Part shown: positions 24,745-33,021 of the stretch, piece after piece
Position numbering within the stretch: the first letter of the stretch is position 1
How the letters are laid out: every line of letters starts with the position of its first letter
Assembly (NCBI RefSeq): GCF_030166655.1
Contig: NZ_CP126446.1
Span: 2,542,001-2,606,000, forward strand
DNA: 64,000 bases
Origin: Pontibacillus chungwhensis
GTDB lineage: Bacteria; Bacillota; Bacilli; Bacillales; BH030062
Reading direction: 5' to 3'
Program-made: the position numbers and the translations under genes
The notes under the pieces: generated by a model
Told to the model about the DNA's origin: nothing
What the model saw: the letters and a program-made list of their open reading frames with translations, nothing else
The model's database searches: none

Positions 24745-25896
24745 TTAATCTGAAAACATAAAATCCTTCGTCTTAAGGGACACATTTAAAACCAACCCTA
24801 GTCCGATCATCATGGCTAGGACAGAGCTTCCTCCGTAGCTTAGTAGGGGTAATGGGATTCCTGTGATGGGGAGGAGGCCGATGACCATCCCTACGTTTTG
24901 GAATACGTGGAAGGAGAGCCAGCCGATTACGCCAACGCATAGTAAGGATTCGAAAGGATGTTCTGCGTTGTAGATGGAGATGCGTACGATGCGAAAGATG
25001 ACTACGAAGTACAGCATGATCAGTAAGCTTCCACCGATATATCCGTATCTTCCAGCAACGAGCGAGAAGATAAAGTCAGTTTCTACTTCTGGCACTGGGA
25101 CTCCTTCTTCATTTCCAAATAGCATTCCAGAGCCTACTGTTAGGAGCGATTGCTTTAGCTGGTAGCCAATGTCTGCAGCGTTTCCTGACGGATCAAGCCA
25201 GGAGTAGATTCGATTTAATTGATACTCATCGAGAAAGATTAACAATAGCTTTGCATTGTATAGGAAGATGCCTACAAGAGCTGCTACGATCAGAACAGCT
25301 GTTGTGACAATTGGAATAATAATCTTCCAGCTGATCCCTGATACAAATACGAGACTAGCTAAAATGACAAGCATAACCAGTGAGGTACCGAAGTCATTTT
25401 GCAAAAGGGTTAGGCCTATAGGAAAAGTTGCTACAAGGGCTAGCTTACACAATAGAAACAAATCCATCGGTACTAAGCCAACCGCATGTTTCTCCGCATG
25501 CCTTGCGATGGTTACGGCAAGCATCAAGATCAAAAATACTTTCATAAACTCAGAGGGTTGAATCGAGATTCGGTCTTGGATAACAAACCAGGATTTTGCT
25601 CCATTTCGCATAGGTGCGATGGATTCTGGTGCTACGATGACCCCTACTAACGCGAGAAGCCCCGCTCCATACAAATATGGAGTTATTTTTCGAATTTGGT
25701 AGAAATCACTGAAACAGATGACTGCTACAATGATTAAGCTCAAAACAAACCAAACAAGTTGCTTCAAGAAGAAAGATGTTCCTAATCCTGTGTTGACGAG
25801 GGTCACGCAACTTACAGCCATTAAAGAAAAAATGGCTAGCAACAAATAGATATCGAAATGATTCTGATTTTCTTCATTCACATGGATCGCCACCAA
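24745..25896 (-). CDS. FtsW/RodA/SpoVE-family SEDS protein
   Basis: A 383-residue SEDS protein, the peptidoglycan glycosyltransferase family that works with class B penicillin-binding proteins. It has about ten membrane helices. Signatures are RNGAKSWFVIQDRISIQPSEFMKV (about 97-120), LLQNDFGTSLVMLVILASLVFVSGI and the closing VGMVIGLLPITGIPLPLLSYGGSSVLAMMIGLGLVLNV. RodA-like members serve cell elongation. A second copy elsewhere is likely. The start is uncertain: TTG at 25896 or GTG at 25893, both with only a weak GAGGTA site. No partner PBP gene is adjacent. Confidence 0.9.
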   Translation of the reverse strand: MVAIHVNEENQNHFDIYLLLAIFSLMAVSCVTLVNTGLGTSFFLKQLVWFVLSLIIVAVICFSDFYQIRKITPYLYGAGLLALVGVIVAPESIAPMRNGAKSWFVIQDRISIQPSEFMKVFLILMLAVTIARHAEKHAVGLVPMDLFLLCKLALVATFPIGLTLLQNDFGTSLVMLVILASLVFVSGISWKIIIPIVTTAVLIVAALVGIFLYNAKLLLIFLDEYQLNRIYSWLDPSGNAADIGYQLKQSLLTVGSGMLFGNEEGVPVPEVETDFIFSLVAGRYGYIGGSLLIMLYFVVIFRIVRISIYNAEHPFESLLCVGVIGWLSFHVFQNVGMVIGLLPITGIPLPLLSYGGSSVLAMMIGLGLVLNVSLKTKDFMFSD

Positions 25897-25977
25897 TATG
25901 TAAATTCTACCTCACTATCACTCTACATGATGGGTATTTTTACCACAAGCAAAAAAGGAAGAAAAATCAGACAAAAG

Positions 25978-26006
25978 AAAGACCGTCCAGTAGAAAGACG
26001 GTCTTT
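25978..26006 (-). terminator. intrinsic terminator after the M20 amidohydrolase
   Basis: AAAGACCGTC and GACGGTCTTT arms around a nine-base loop, with TTTCTTTTG following on the minus strand. Confidence 0.8.
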
Positions 26007-26019
26007 ACTGCTTGTTATA

Positions 26020-27171
26020 TTAGTTTGTAAGCTTAGAGAGCTCCGCCCGAATGTCATATACCCCTAATACGGCTTGTGTCAGAATCTTCGTTCCATCCAG
26101 CATACGGTCTTGATTAAACGTCATTTGAGGATGATGAAGCCCAGGCTTCAAGTCACAGCCTAGGCCTAACATCGTGGCTTTCAATTCTGGCTTCTTAATC
26201 GTATAGAAGTGGAAATCGTCTCCTCCTGGAGTTACGGTTGGTTCAAGCGTGTACGCTTCACCTAGCTCCGATTCAATGGCACCTTTCATAACTGTAATAG
26301 CCTCGTCATTTGTTCTGGCGGCTGCAATCTGGTTGATCGCACCTACGGTTATCTTCGTACCATACTGAAACTCAATCGTTTTAAAAATGTGATCGACTTG
26401 TTCCTCTAACTCTTCCATAACCTCATTTGTCTGGGCTCTTAAGTCAAGGGAAAGGGATGCTTTACCTGGTATGATATTTGTATTCGGCCCTCCGGCATGA
26501 AATTTGGTCACTTTTACAGAATGGGGGACGCTTGGATTCATGCGGATTTGATTAATAGCTTGAACAAGCTGCGTTCCTACATTAACCGCATTATGTGTTA
26601 AATGTGGTCTGGCCCCGTGTGCGTCCTCTCCGTCAATTTCGATCTCCATCAGCTTTGTCGCACCGTGCCCGATCATCGGAGTCGCGAATCCATCGGCCAC
26701 TTCCGCTCCAGGTCGTAAATGAACACCAAATAAATAATCAACCTCTTCTATCACACCAAGCTCGACCATTTTTAACGCACCAGCTGCCTTCTCTTCAGCA
26801 GGTTGAAAGATAAACTTGACCGCTACCTGATTTTTAATGTCTTTTAAACTATGTAAAACATACAGAACACCAAGCACCATCGCCATATGGGAGTCATGCC
26901 CACAAGAATGGTTCGCACACGGCGTCCCATTTACCTCTTGCCATAACGCATCGATATCTGCTCTTAATGCGACAACAGGAACCGTCCCATCAAAATTTCC
27001 ATACTTCCCTACAACACCAGGACACTCTTGGAAGGTCTCTGTTTCACATCCATAACTCTCTAATATTTCTTCAATATATTTTGTCGTTTTATATTCCTCC
27101 CAGCTAACCTCCCCGTTTTCGTGTAAGTGTTCAAAGTTTTGTCTGATCTGTTTCTCAATTTGCTGGTCCAT
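26020..27171 (-). CDS. M20-family amidohydrolase (aminoacylase/YxeP-like)
   Basis: A 383-residue zinc amidohydrolase of peptidase family M20D, which removes acyl groups from N-acyl amino acids or related amides. NHSCGHDSHMAMVLG (about 89-103) supplies metal ligands, FIFQPAEEKAAGALKM (about 123-138) the catalytic glutamates, and MIGHGATKLMEIEIDGEDAHGARPH the dimerisation-domain histidine region. Substrate specificity cannot be read. GAGGAGATGCAGC precedes the ATG. A terminator follows, and the gene appears to stand alone. Confidence 0.9.
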   Translation of the reverse strand: MDQQIEKQIRQNFEHLHENGEVSWEEYKTTKYIEEILESYGCETETFQECPGVVGKYGNFDGTVPVVALRADIDALWQEVNGTPCANHSCGHDSHMAMVLGVLYVLHSLKDIKNQVAVKFIFQPAEEKAAGALKMVELGVIEEVDYLFGVHLRPGAEVADGFATPMIGHGATKLMEIEIDGEDAHGARPHLTHNAVNVGTQLVQAINQIRMNPSVPHSVKVTKFHAGGPNTNIIPGKASLSLDLRAQTNEVMEELEEQVDHIFKTIEFQYGTKITVGAINQIAAARTNDEAITVMKGAIESELGEAYTLEPTVTPGGDDFHFYTIKKPELKATMLGLGCDLKPGLHHPQMTFNQDRMLDGTKILTQAVLGVYDIRAELSKLTN

Positions 27172-27273
27172 GCTGCATCTCCTCTCGGTGTATTAGATTA
27201 GAACATGAAAGTAGTATAAAGGACAATCAAATATCTGTAAAATAAGAAAAGTCTAACAACTATGTCTCTCCAT

Positions 27274-27305
27274 AAAAAATCAGAACGAGTCCCCCGTTCT
27301 GATTT
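27274..27305 (-). terminator. terminator overlapping the end of the DoxX gene
   Basis: AAATCAGAACG and CGTTCTGATTT arms flank a short loop, with a T-run after it on the minus strand. Confidence 0.8.
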
Positions 27306-27693
27306 ACGTCTCTTTTCTATTTTTGAATATCTCTGCCAAAGATAATTTATCACTCCCCGTCATAGCCAAAATCATCGAGATTCCTAATAGTGCAAGCGGG
27401 AATTCGAAACCTCCGATTAACCCTTGAGGAAGATGTACGAGCACGATCGCTCCGATCATAGTCAGTCCAAGTAGCATAGCAGCTGGCACAACAAATAGTC
27501 CCACAACTAGTAAAAGTCCTCCTCCCGTCTCAATAATCGCCGTCACATAAGCTAACCAAGCAGGTTGCCCCATTCTATGAAATAGTTGAACAGCATCCTC
27601 CATATGTCCGAGCTTCTGGCAACCGTGAGCGACCATAATAACGCCAAGCACCAACCTCCCAAGGAAAAGACCCCACCCTATTTTCTCATCCAT
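27304..27693 (-). CDS. DoxX-family membrane protein
   Basis: A 129-residue protein with four membrane helices. It carries the DoxX signatures GWGLFLGRLVLGVIMVAHGCQKLG (5-28), AYVTAIIETGGGLLLVVGLFVVPAA and a C-terminal helix with GISMILAMTGSD. DoxX-family proteins include thiosulfate:quinone oxidoreductase subunits and a mycobacterial redox membrane complex; many, like this one, are uncharacterised. The start MDEKIGW has AAAGGAGG upstream; the longer frame is the reverse of an opposing gene. Confidence 0.88.
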   Translation of the reverse strand: MDEKIGWGLFLGRLVLGVIMVAHGCQKLGHMEDAVQLFHRMGQPAWLAYVTAIIETGGGLLLVVGLFVVPAAMLLGLTMIGAIVLVHLPQGLIGGFEFPLALLGISMILAMTGSDKLSLAEIFKNRKET

Positions 27694-27742
27694 TCCATAC
27701 CTCCTTTTTGCAGACAAGTTAGTGAAATTGTATGTAGTGGAT

Positions 27743-28042
27743 ATGAGAAATAGAATCTCATTGGCAAATCCCAAACGAGTGAAGAAACCACCTTTAAAAG
27801 GAATTAGAGAGGTCAAAGGGCCCGTCATTCAAGAAGGTGACACAGAACACAACTATACGTTCACGGTCACACAACCATTGCCGAACGATATAACGGCGGA
27901 AGAAGTAACGAAACTAACGAATGAAAAGAAAAGGTTTCGTTGGATTATTGCAAACAAGGATCAAAACCCGATTCATATTGTAAATGATATCTTCTTGTAT
28001 GTAGATTATGATCCGGACAATTCGAGAGAGCGTAATACATAA
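27743..28042 (+). CDS. hypothetical protein, start uncertain
   Basis: A 99-residue frame from this ATG, basic at the N-terminus (RNRISLANPKRVKKPPLK) and then acidic and beta-rich (PLPNDITAEEVTKLTN, FRWIIANKDQNPIHIVNDIFLYVDYDP). I recognise no family. The codon pattern looks coding and a clean terminator follows the stop, but no ribosome binding site precedes this ATG or the GTG at 27722. The frame stays open backward into the divergent DoxX gene. It may be a 5'-truncated remnant or use a weak start. Confidence 0.45.
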   Translation: MRNRISLANPKRVKKPPLKGIREVKGPVIQEGDTEHNYTFTVTQPLPNDITAEEVTKLTNEKKRFRWIIANKDQNPIHIVNDIFLYVDYDPDNSRERNT

Positions 28043-28075
28043 AACCGTCAGACTAGTAGAGTCTGACGGTTTTTA
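28042..28075 (+). terminator. intrinsic terminator
   Basis: AAACCGTCAGAC and GTCTGACGGTTT arms with a T-rich tail end the hypothetical gene at 27743. Confidence 0.85.
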
Positions 28076-28139
28076 TTAGGCTATAAGGGAGTGAATAATA
28101 TCAACAATAATTAAGAGTTTCATTTCCATAAATTTCTGT

Positions 28140-28171
28140 TATAATAAAACAAAAAACGACCGGTCGTTTTT
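28140..28171 (+). promoter_or_regulatory. promoter -10 and TetR operator palindrome
   Basis: TATAAT at 28140-28145 is followed by a perfect 20-base palindrome at 28152-28171, centred on CGACCGGTCG with A5/T5 flanks. It covers the probable transcription start of the TetR-MFS operon and is the natural autoregulatory operator. Confidence 0.8.
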
Positions 28172-28191
28172 AAAAAGGAGTGTTTTACCTT

Positions 28192-28806
28192 ATGCCAAGA
28201 ATCTCTATGGAACAAAAAGAAGAAAACAAAAAGAAAATCGCTGAAAAATCATTAGAGGCTTTTAAAGATCATGGGTATCACGGGACATCAATGAATATCA
28301 TTTCATCTTATACAGGGTTAAGTAAGGGCGGGGTCTATGCATACTTTTACAGTAAAGAAGACCTTTTTATTTTCATTCTCGAATATATCCTTAACCAAAA
28401 ACCATACTACTTAAGTCAAGTGAACCATGAGCAAAGTGCATACAGCCAACTTTTAGAACAGTGGAAAAGCATCATTTTCTCATGGGAAAAGCTAGACTAT
28501 GTATCCACTAAACTTACGTTTGAGTTTTGGCTTGAATCGAGTAAAAAACCTGAATACAGAGAAAAATTACTAGAAAGTTATTCGGTAACAGAACAATATT
28601 TCACGGACATTATTGACCTTGGCAAACGGAATAATGAGTTTGACCCTCAAGTTGACTCTAATACGATGGCACAAATTTTCTGGTCCTATGTGGATGGACA
28701 AGTGCAGTTTTGGGTTGCGAGGAATTACCAGCCAACGCTTGGAGAATTAAATCGGCTATATAATCAATTGAAACTATTAGTAAAGGGGATGAGGGCTCAT
28801 GATTAA
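28192..28806 (+). CDS. TetR/AcrR-family repressor
   Basis: A 204-residue regulator. The N-terminal HTH (about 8-58: NKKKIAEKSLEAFKDHGYHGTSMNII, then TGLSKGGVYAYFYSKEDLF) is a textbook TetR domain. The C-terminal ligand domain is helical. I use the ATG after AAAAGGAG rather than a GTG-like frame start 12 bases upstream. The stop overlaps the start of the MFS gene by eight bases. The 20-base palindrome 20 bases before the start should be its own operator, so inducer binding would raise expression of itself and the exporter. Confidence 0.92.
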   Translation: MPRISMEQKEENKKKIAEKSLEAFKDHGYHGTSMNIISSYTGLSKGGVYAYFYSKEDLFIFILEYILNQKPYYLSQVNHEQSAYSQLLEQWKSIIFSWEKLDYVSTKLTFEFWLESSKKPEYREKLLESYSVTEQYFTDIIDLGKRNNEFDPQVDSNTMAQIFWSYVDGQVQFWVARNYQPTLGELNRLYNQLKLLVKGMRAHD

Positions 28807-30250
28807 GAATGCTGCTTTTGTTCAGTTATTAAAGATCTCTAACTTCAGAAGCTTTTGGTTCCTCCAAGTTTTCACCTTACTTGCTATGCAATTTTACTTT
28901 ATATCCTTATCTTGGATTACATTAGACGTAACAGATTCCACAATGATTTTAGGTGGATTATTAACGATTACTGCTGTCCCCCGCTTAATATTAGTTCCTT
29001 TAGGTGGTGTTTTGTTCGATCGCATAAGTCCTAAAAAATTACTCATTACAAACATCTCCATATTAGTGGGAAGTACAACCATCTTTACGATCCTTTTGTT
29101 CTTTTTACCTATACATACATGGATGCTAGTATTATTTTCTATATTCTTCGGTATATCATCAGCCCTGTTTCTCCCTACTTCTTTTGCATTAATTCCTAAA
29201 CTAGTACCCAACGATTACTTACAACCAGCGAACTCTTTTTCCCAATTAAGCATGCAATTGTCGAATACTTTTGGCCCCGCTTTAGCCGGTACGCTCATTT
29301 CAGCTTTTGGGGTCCCAACTGTGTATGCGACTATGACACTATTTTTTAGTATAAGTTTATTGTGTAGTTTTCTCTTAACTAATCTCTCTCCCCAGAAGAA
29401 CGATGAAAACACTCTTCATGATTCAAAGTTAAGTCTAATAAATCTGACCAAAGATGTCGTAGATGGCTTTAAAATTATAAACAAAAACAAATTGTTACTC
29501 ATGCTTGTCGTTATTTCTGCTCTATTAAATTTAAGCATAATAGGACCTCAGCAAATAGGCTTACCGTATATTGCTAAACAAATTCCAGATGGAGGCGCGG
29601 AACACCTTGGCTTCTTAATGTCTTCTCTAGGATTAGGAACATTAATAGGAGTATTTATTATAGGGTTTTTCAAGGATTTGAAATCAAAAGGGATTTCGAC
29701 GATGGTAATCGCAATATTCCTAGGAGTTTTCTGGTCGTTTGTAGGCTTTACTCCAGAATATTTATACATCACTTCCCTCTTCTTATTCTTAAGTGGAATA
29801 TGTGTGGGCATGCTTAACGTCCTATCCGTTACGTTAATACAAGTCCACGCTCCTCCCCAAGCACTTGGAAGAGTCATGAGTCTCCAACTTTTAGGTTCAA
29901 CAGGGATTCAACCTATTACGTTTCTTGCGGTAGGTTGGCTGTTAGGGATCATATCACCCGCTCTTTTATTTCTTTACTGCGGAATAATTCTTGTAGCAAC
30001 AGCAGGGATCAGTTTAATGTTTAGAGAGATTCGTAATCCTTCTAGTGAAAATACGATGGTAAACGAGGTTGAGGTAAATGAAGATGTAACTATCATTACT
30101 GTTTTAAATGAACTTGAAGACATTAAAGATAATGTGGATAATTCTGCCTACGACCAAAAAGTTGCTGCGGCAATCAAGACATGCCAGGAAACCGTAGCCA
30201 GCTCTTATTTTGGGAAAGAGTATGATTGGAAACAACACATTAAGTGCTAA
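28799..30250 (+). CDS. MFS transporter (DHA3, MefA-like) with cytosolic tail
   Basis: A 483-residue permease with 12 predicted helices. It resembles DHA3 macrolide-efflux and enterobactin-exporter proteins (NFRSFWFLQVFTLLAMQF start; VPLGGVLFDRISPKKLLI as motif A; LQPANSFSQLSMQLSNTFGPALAG). After the last helix an unusual tail of about 75 residues follows (EVEVNEDVTIITVLNELEDIKDN... to DWKQHIKC), acidic and helical. Partner is the overlapping TetR gene, so the pair is a self-regulated efflux cassette. Substrate unknown. Confidence 0.88.
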   Translation: MIKNAAFVQLLKISNFRSFWFLQVFTLLAMQFYFISLSWITLDVTDSTMILGGLLTITAVPRLILVPLGGVLFDRISPKKLLITNISILVGSTTIFTILLFFLPIHTWMLVLFSIFFGISSALFLPTSFALIPKLVPNDYLQPANSFSQLSMQLSNTFGPALAGTLISAFGVPTVYATMTLFFSISLLCSFLLTNLSPQKNDENTLHDSKLSLINLTKDVVDGFKIINKNKLLLMLVVISALLNLSIIGPQQIGLPYIAKQIPDGGAEHLGFLMSSLGLGTLIGVFIIGFFKDLKSKGISTMVIAIFLGVFWSFVGFTPEYLYITSLFLFLSGICVGMLNVLSVTLIQVHAPPQALGRVMSLQLLGSTGIQPITFLAVGWLLGIISPALLFLYCGIILVATAGISLMFREIRNPSSENTMVNEVEVNEDVTIITVLNELEDIKDNVDNSAYDQKVAAAIKTCQETVASSYFGKEYDWKQHIKC

Positions 30251-30291
30251 AGATTTAATGTATATATTAAGAGATGAATCATCTCATAAAG

Positions 30292-30319
30292 AAAACGCTT
30301 GGAAAACCAAGCGTTTTTC
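30292..30319. terminator. terminator between MFS and ASCH genes
   Basis: AAAACGCTTGG and CCAAGCGTTTT arms with a four-base loop. It serves the plus-strand MFS gene and possibly the convergent ASCH gene. Confidence 0.85.
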
Positions 30320-30328
30320 TTGTCTCTA

Positions 30329-30778
30329 TCATTTAAGCAACCTAAATCTCTCACATACAACAGGGATTTGATCATGAAATACTTGATCGATTTCTTCTAA
30401 TTCCTTCCTGAAAAACCGCTCATGCTCCTTACGCCAAAACTCCAAACTTCGGTCACCTTCCCCTTCTAAATAAGCGTGTTCTGCCGTTACTTCATTAAAA
30501 GGAACAATCTTAACAGAAGTCGTTTCAACAATCGCTACAGCTCTTCCATCTCCATCAAGAATGATATTGTGAAGACCAACATAGGGTAACGGTTCAGATT
30601 CTTCATAAGCCATATAATTTGAAGCTGTTGCTGTCTTGGTACCCTTTACGACCAATTCAGCTAGTTCATCTGCCATCTCCTTTGAGTCGCCAAATGCCCA
30701 GGCCTCATAGCTCTCTGGTGCTTCTGGGTTGTCCTTCTTATAACGATCCCATATTTCTTTCATGGAATCCTGACTCAT
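30329..30778 (-). CDS. ASCH-domain protein
   Basis: A 149-residue ASCH-domain protein, a PUA-like fold thought to bind RNA or nucleotides; one bacterial member hydrolyses N4-acetylcytidine. Typical elements are WAFGDSKEMADELAELVVKGTKTAT (about 27-51, with the conserved G-x-K-x-x-T), a central IVETTSVKIVPFNEV and the C-terminal SLEFWRKEHERFF. Function in this host is unknown. It has no operon partner: the next gene, ABC-F, ends 42 bases upstream of its start. Confidence 0.9.
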   Translation of the reverse strand: MSQDSMKEIWDRYKKDNPEAPESYEAWAFGDSKEMADELAELVVKGTKTATASNYMAYEESEPLPYVGLHNIILDGDGRAVAIVETTSVKIVPFNEVTAEHAYLEGEGDRSLEFWRKEHERFFRKELEEIDQVFHDQIPVVCERFRLLK

Positions 30779-30820
30779 AATGATCTACCTCTTTCTCTCT
30801 ATTTTTATGGTTGGAACGAT

Positions 30821-32671
30821 TCAACTTCCCAACCATTCCTCATACTTCTCTTCTATCGTGCTTTCTAGCGTTTGTTTTTCTTGCTGCAACTCCATCAGTA
30901 CCTCAACGTCCTCTGAAGCCGCCATCTTTTCTGTTAAAGCGGTCAGTTCGTTCTCTAATGATTCAATGATGCTTTCAAAATCAGTAGTTGCATTCGCCTT
31001 CTTTTCCTGAGTCCTCCTTGGCTTCTTTTGTTTCTTATCCATTTCCTTTCCGAACCTCTTCTCCTCGTGCTTCACACGCGCCTCATCGAAAGATCGATGG
31101 AACCTGTACAACTTCCCTTCCTCCAGAAATGCACATTCATCAAAACAACGATTGAGGAAATAGCGGTCATGCGAAACAGCAAGCACTGTTCCATTAAAAT
31201 GGTGGAGCGCATCTTCTAACACTTCTTGTGATTCAATATCCAGGTGATTGGTCGGCTCATCCAATACCAGCAGGTTCACCCCCTGATGCATGAAAATGGC
31301 GAGCTTTACACGCATTTGTTCTCCTCCGCTGAGCTGTCCGATCTTCCTGAACACGGCATACCCAAAGAACATAAAGCCTGCTAAGATATGACGAGCCTGC
31401 CCCTCTGCAACAGATATTTGATCCCTGAAGTAATCAATCATACGCAAGTTCCCATCCACTTCCTTTAGTGGATGCTGGGGTAAATAACCAAGGCGAATTC
31501 CACTCCCGACTTTGACACTTCCATGGTCTGGAGTCTCTTGTTCCATCAGTAATCGGAGAAGCGTCGTCTTGCCGCTTCCGTTTCGCCCAACAATCGCAAC
31601 ACGTTCCTGATAACGGAGGTGAAGACTAACTCCTGCTAACACATGTCGGTCCACGTACTGCTTCCGTACCGCGTCAGCAACTAGCACATCATTCCCGCTT
31701 CGTTCATTCGCCTCGAGACTTAATCCCATGCGCTTCCCATCGAGTAAAGGTTTCTCTTTCTTCTCCATCTTCTCCAATGCCTTCTCCATGCTTTTGGCTT
31801 TACGAAATAACTTCTCACTAGGGGGATTGGCTTCATTCGCCCACTGACGCAAACGCTTAATCCCCTCTTTCATCTTCTTAATCTTCTTTTGCTGTTCTTG
31901 GTAAGCCTTAAACTCTGCTAACAGATACTCTTCTTTCTGATTCACAAATGAGGAGAAGTTTCCTTCATATTGAAGCAGTTCCCCTTGCTCCAAATCCATA
32001 ATTCTCGTAACCGTATGATCTAGAAAGGTTCGATCGTGTGAGATGATCCAAATCGCCCCTTTGTATTCCTGAATATAACCTTCTAGCCACTCGATTGCTT
32101 CAAGATCCAAATGGTTTGTCGGCTCATCCAAAAGAAGGACGTCAGGTTGTTGCAATAAGAGGCGGGCTAACCCAACCTTTGTTTGTTCGCCCCCGCTTAA
32201 GCTTTCAAAAGAAGCATCTAAGAACCCATCTAGTCCAAGCCCATGAGTGACTCTCTCAATTGTGGACTGAAGCTCATATCCTCCCAAGCGAGCGTATTGT
32301 TCTTGGAGGATACCATATTGTTCCATGACTTTCTCCAATTGTTCTGGATGCTTCATCATTTCCTCAAGTTCAACCATCCTTTTCTCTAAAGCGAGTAACT
32401 CCGTAAAGCTATCTTTCAAATACTCCTGTACCGTGCCATCCTTAAAACCTGGCACTTGTTCCAAATAACCAATTGTAGCCTGCTTCTTAACAAAGCGCTC
32501 TCCACCATCTGGCTGATCGATTCCGGAAATCAGTTTAAAGAGCGTTGATTTCCCTGTTCCATTACGCCCAACAAGGCCTACTTTATCTCCTTCATGAATT
32601 TCAAAGTCTATCCCTTCAAATAATAGATCTCCACTTACAATCTTCTTGATATCTTTCATTGTTACGAACAT
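30821..32671 (-). CDS. ABC-F ATPase, ribosome-protection type
   Basis: A 616-residue ABC-F protein with two ATPase cassettes and no membrane segment. Walker A1 is GLVGRNGTGKST (about 33-44), signature LSGGEQTKVGLARLLL and Walker B1 LLLDEPTNHLDLEA. A charged linker (about 245-310) corresponds to the ribosome-inserting arm. The second cassette has VAIVGRNGSGKTTLL, LSGGEQMRVKLA and LLVLDEPTNHLDIES. The C-terminus is a coiled coil. Family members dislodge antibiotics from the ribosome or serve translation. The leader upstream, with a small ORF and tandem hairpins, points to antibiotic- or stress-induced attenuation and thus a resistance role. Confidence 0.93.
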   Translation of the reverse strand: MFVTMKDIKKIVSGDLLFEGIDFEIHEGDKVGLVGRNGTGKSTLFKLISGIDQPDGGERFVKKQATIGYLEQVPGFKDGTVQEYLKDSFTELLALEKRMVELEEMMKHPEQLEKVMEQYGILQEQYARLGGYELQSTIERVTHGLGLDGFLDASFESLSGGEQTKVGLARLLLQQPDVLLLDEPTNHLDLEAIEWLEGYIQEYKGAIWIISHDRTFLDHTVTRIMDLEQGELLQYEGNFSSFVNQKEEYLLAEFKAYQEQQKKIKKMKEGIKRLRQWANEANPPSEKLFRKAKSMEKALEKMEKKEKPLLDGKRMGLSLEANERSGNDVLVADAVRKQYVDRHVLAGVSLHLRYQERVAIVGRNGSGKTTLLRLLMEQETPDHGSVKVGSGIRLGYLPQHPLKEVDGNLRMIDYFRDQISVAEGQARHILAGFMFFGYAVFRKIGQLSGGEQMRVKLAIFMHQGVNLLVLDEPTNHLDIESQEVLEDALHHFNGTVLAVSHDRYFLNRCFDECAFLEEGKLYRFHRSFDEARVKHEEKRFGKEMDKKQKKPRRTQEKKANATTDFESIIESLENELTALTEKMAASEDVEVLMELQQEKQTLESTIEEKYEEWLGS

Positions 32672-32710
32672 AATGATTTCCTCCGATTATTTATAATAGA
32701 AAATAAAAAA

Positions 32711-32736
32711 CCCCTTGAGAGTGGTTTCTCAAGGGG
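32711..32736 (-). terminator. attenuator terminator T2 before the ABC-F gene
   Basis: On the minus strand CCCCTTGAGA pairs with TCTCAAGGGG around AACCAC, followed by a T-run and AT-rich bases. It lies 40 bases before the ABC-F start. Confidence 0.85.
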
Positions 32737-32762
32737 GATGCACATACTTCATCTATACAAAA

Positions 32763-32787
32763 GAAACCACACTCCTCGTGTGGTTTC
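32763..32787 (-). promoter_or_regulatory. upstream hairpin T1 of the ABC-F leader
   Basis: GAAACCACAC and GTGTGGTTTC form a 10-base stem followed by TTTTG. Its 3' arm contains GTGGTTTC, exactly complementary to GAAACCAC inside T2. An alternative T1-T2 pairing would therefore break both stems and act as antiterminator. Confidence 0.7.
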
Positions 32788-32832
32788 TCAATCCGACTAT
32801 AGGTTGAATGAAGTTATACCCACACGCAGTGC

Positions 32833-32949
32833 TCATATTCTGTTACTAAAAAAGGACATACGTGTCCCGTCAGCAACAAAACCATGAGTTTGCGCACGAT
32901 GGATATATAATAATTGACAATCAATCGTGCTCATTAAAGCGTGTACCAT
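32833..32949 (-). CDS. candidate leader peptide of the ABC-F gene
   Basis: A 38-codon frame (MVHALMSTIDCQLLYIHRAQ, continuing to the end SFFSNRI) beginning 11 bases after GAGGAGG in the ABC-F leader. A second choice shares the same ribosome site: an 8-codon frame at 32957-32934 encoding MKIWYTL. Either could be the translated sensor whose stalling by a ribosome-targeting drug changes the hairpins downstream. Which is used cannot be told from sequence. Confidence 0.45.
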   Translation of the reverse strand: MVHALMSTIDCQLLYIHRAQTHGFVADGTRMSFFSNRI

Positions 32950-33021
32950 ATCTTCATTCACCTCCTCACATTAATTATCATAATGTTAGCACACTTATCT
33001 TTAGCAATCAATTCCCTGTTT

